From JAQVXR01 sp050945755 (lineage in GTDB: Bacteria; Bacillota; Dehalobacteriia; Dehalobacteriales; Dehalobacteriaceae): a stretch of 7,583 nt of DNA. Of this stretch, positions 6,050-7,583 are shown piece after piece. Below the pieces are notes generated by a model. That model was not told where the DNA came from, made no database searches, and saw only the letters and a program-made list of their open reading frames with translations. The stretch covers positions 1 through 7,583 of the forward strand of contig JBMNTN010000077.1 in the NCBI GenBank assembly GCA_050945755.1, given 5' to 3'. The translations under genes were made by a program, and so were the position numbers. The stretch's first letter is position 1. Each line of letters starts with the position of its first letter.

Positions 6050-7583
6050 TCAAATATCCAAATTTCTTACTTCTCTGGCATTTCTCTGAATAAACTCCCT
6101 GCGTGGTTGAACCTTATCTCCCATTAAAATTGTAAATATTTCATCAGCAGCCAGAGCATCTTCCAAAGTAACCCGCAAAATAGTCCTGGTTTCAGGATTC
6201 ATGGTTGTATCCCAAAGCTGCTCCGGATTCATTTCCCCTAGACCTTTGTAACGCTGAACTTCATATTTTTCTTTTGTGAGATTCTTTAAAAATTTTTCCA
6301 TTTCATTTTCAGAATAAAGGTAATGATCATTTTTACCCACCTTAATCTTAAAAAGCGGTGGCTGAGCAATATAGACATAACCTGCTTCAATTAAGGGCTT
6401 CATATAGCGGAAGAAAAAAGTAAGCAAAAGTGTCCTGATGTGTGACCCGTCTACATCAGCATCTGTCATAATAATCAATTTGTGGTATCTGGCTTTATTA
6501 ATATCAAAATCCTCAGAAATCCCCGTACCCATCGCCGTGATCATCGCACGAATTTCTTCATTGGCTAGAATTTTATCCAAGCGGGCTTTTTCTACATTAA
6601 GAATTTTCCCGCGCAAGGGAAGAATGGCCTGAGTTCTTCGATCCCGGCCTTGTTTGGCAGAACCGCCGGCAGAATCTCCCTCTACTAAATAAAGTTCACT
6701 TAAAGCTGGATCTTTCACCGAACAATCCGCCAGTTTTCCCGGTAAGGAAGTACTTTCCAAAGCACTTTTTCTCCTGGTCAGTTCCCTCGCCTTTCTTGCT
6801 GCTTCTCTTGCCCTAGCTGCTTGAACGGTCTTTTCGATAATACGCCGCGCCACTGCAGGGGTTTCTTCAAGAAAAGTACCCATTCCTTCTCCAACAATGG
6901 AATCAACAATCCCACGCACTTCACTGTTCCCCAGTTTGGTTTTTGTCTGTCCTTCAAACTGAGGATCCTTTACTTTAACACTAATAATTGCTGTTAATCC
7001 TTCCCTGATATCCTCTCCGGAAAGGTTAGCCTGGCCTTCTTTTACCAGATTAAATTTACGCGCGTAATCGTTAATTATTCTAGTCAGCGCAGTTTTAAAC
7101 CCGGCTTCATGAGTACCGCCTTCTTGAGTATGTATATTATTAGCAAATGAAAGAATATTTTCATTGTAGCCGTTATTATACTGAAGACAAACTTCTACCT
7201 GTACTTGGTCTTTTTCTGTTTCAAAATATATCGGTCTATTATGCAGAACATCTTTATTTTTATTCAAAAAGCGGACAAAATCAATAATACCACCATTATG
7301 CTTATAGACTGTTTCAAAACCGTCTCTTTTGTCTTTTAATTCTATCGACACACCTTTATTTAAAAAGGACAGTTCTCTTAATCGAAGCGCAAGGGTTTCC
7401 CTGTTAAAATCCAATTCTTCAAATATTTCACTATCAGGTTTAAAAGCAATCTGTGTTCCTGTTCCTTTTGCTTCCCCAATTATTTTTAAGTCTGTTAAAG
7501 GATTACCGCGGGAATATTTTTGCATATACACCTTCCCGTTTCTTTTTACTTTAACAGTCAGCCATTCGGAAAGAGCATTAACT
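6050..7583 (-). CDS. gyrB: DNA gyrase subunit B (GyrB), 5' end cut by the window edge
   Basis: ATPase subunit of DNA gyrase; ATP-driven dimerisation powers strand passage through the GyrA gate. The window holds 510 codons to the TGA stop. The open frame continues past 7583, starting with VNALSEWL, a conserved stretch normally about 125 residues into the family, so the first GHKL ATPase motifs and the start codon lie outside. Present are the transducer domain with the ATP-sensing lysine in QTKTKLGN (window residues 212-219), the TOPRIM domain with EGDSAGG (301-307) and the metal-binding aspartates of DADVDG (374-379), PLRGKILNVEKA, and the C-terminal GyrA-contact tail with QRYKGLGEMN ending in RNLDI. 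The Gly-Leu-Gly-Glu-Met tail and lack of an insertion fit Gram-positive GyrB. The adjacent gyrA and the total size favour GyrB over ParE. The internal GTG at 7531 is not a start. Confidence 0.97.
   Translation of the reverse strand, partial: VNALSEWLTVKVKRNGKVYMQKYSRGNPLTDLKIIGEAKGTGTQIAFKPDSEIFEELDFNRETLALRLRELSFLNKGVSIELKDKRDGFETVYKHNGGIIDFVRFLNKNKDVLHNRPIYFETEKDQVQVEVCLQYNNGYNENILSFANNIHTQEGGTHEAGFKTALTRIINDYARKFNLVKEGQANLSGEDIREGLTAIISVKVKDPQFEGQTKTKLGNSEVRGIVDSIVGEGMGTFLEETPAVARRIIEKTVQAARAREAARKARELTRRKSALESTSLPGKLADCSVKDPALSELYLVEGDSAGGSAKQGRDRRTQAILPLRGKILNVEKARLDKILANEEIRAMITAMGTGISEDFDINKARYHKLIIMTDADVDGSHIRTLLLTFFFRYMKPLIEAGYVYIAQPPLFKIKVGKNDHYLYSENEMEKFLKNLTKEKYEVQRYKGLGEMNPEQLWDTTMNPETRTILRVTLEDALAADEIFTILMGDKVQPRREFIQRNAREVRNLDI

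Noticed and set aside
7529..7531. GTG as start of gyrB
   Set aside because: The frame is open and conserved upstream to the window edge (VNALSEWLTVKVKRNGK), matching interior GyrB sequence, so the true start is outside the window.
1..7583. Undescribed defence, mobile or biosynthetic system; origin with DnaA boxes; tRNA, rRNA or CRISPR
   Set aside because: All large frames belong to well-known families. No direct repeats, integrase or transposase motifs, TTATCCACA-type box clusters or tRNA cloverleaf features were recognised on either strand.

Overview
The window reads as ordinary chromosomal housekeeping DNA from a low-to-moderate G+C Gram-positive bacterium, most likely a clostridial-type Firmicute. 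The evidence is the gyrB-gyrA-pdxS-pdxT gene order, a tRNA-sensing T-box leader, the DXP-independent (PdxS/PdxT) vitamin B6 route, strong AGGAGG-type ribosome binding sites, and proteins whose lengths and key residues match Bacillus subtilis family members. The genus cannot be fixed from the sequence alone. In B. subtilis the gyr genes and pdxST-serS lie in the same origin-proximal neighbourhood, so this is probably also near the replication origin, although I recognise no origin or DnaA-box cluster here.

All genes run on the minus strand, so transcription goes from high to low coordinates. Region 1 (7583-3561) holds DNA gyrase: gyrB, cut by the window edge so that its N-terminal ATPase part is missing, and a complete gyrA after a 44-base gap. 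Region 2 (3557-1998) is the pyridoxal 5'-phosphate synthase operon. It has its own promoter, then pdxS, then pdxT with the pdxT ribosome binding site overlapping the pdxS stop codon. It ends in an intrinsic terminator whose loop contains the pdxT stop codon. Region 3 (1966-13) is a separate serine-biosynthesis unit: an operator-like inverted repeat, a promoter, a T-box leader of about 290 nt with a probable UCA (Ser) specifier and an overlapping antiterminator/terminator, a strong ribosome binding site, and serA.

The main biological link is in regions 2 and 3. PLP made by PdxST is the cofactor of the phosphoserine aminotransferase that acts after SerA and of serine hydroxymethyltransferase. 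serA expression is predicted to rise when tRNA-Ser is uncharged. The leader occupies the place where related Firmicutes have a serine-responsive leader in front of serS.

I found no evidence of a novel system, mobile element, CRISPR array or RNA gene. The points most worth checking are a 22-bp inverted repeat abutting the serA -35 box, which would add a second control layer on top of the T-box, a nearly identical 29-bp promoter core in front of both pdxS and serA, and the terminator folded into the end of the pdxT coding region.
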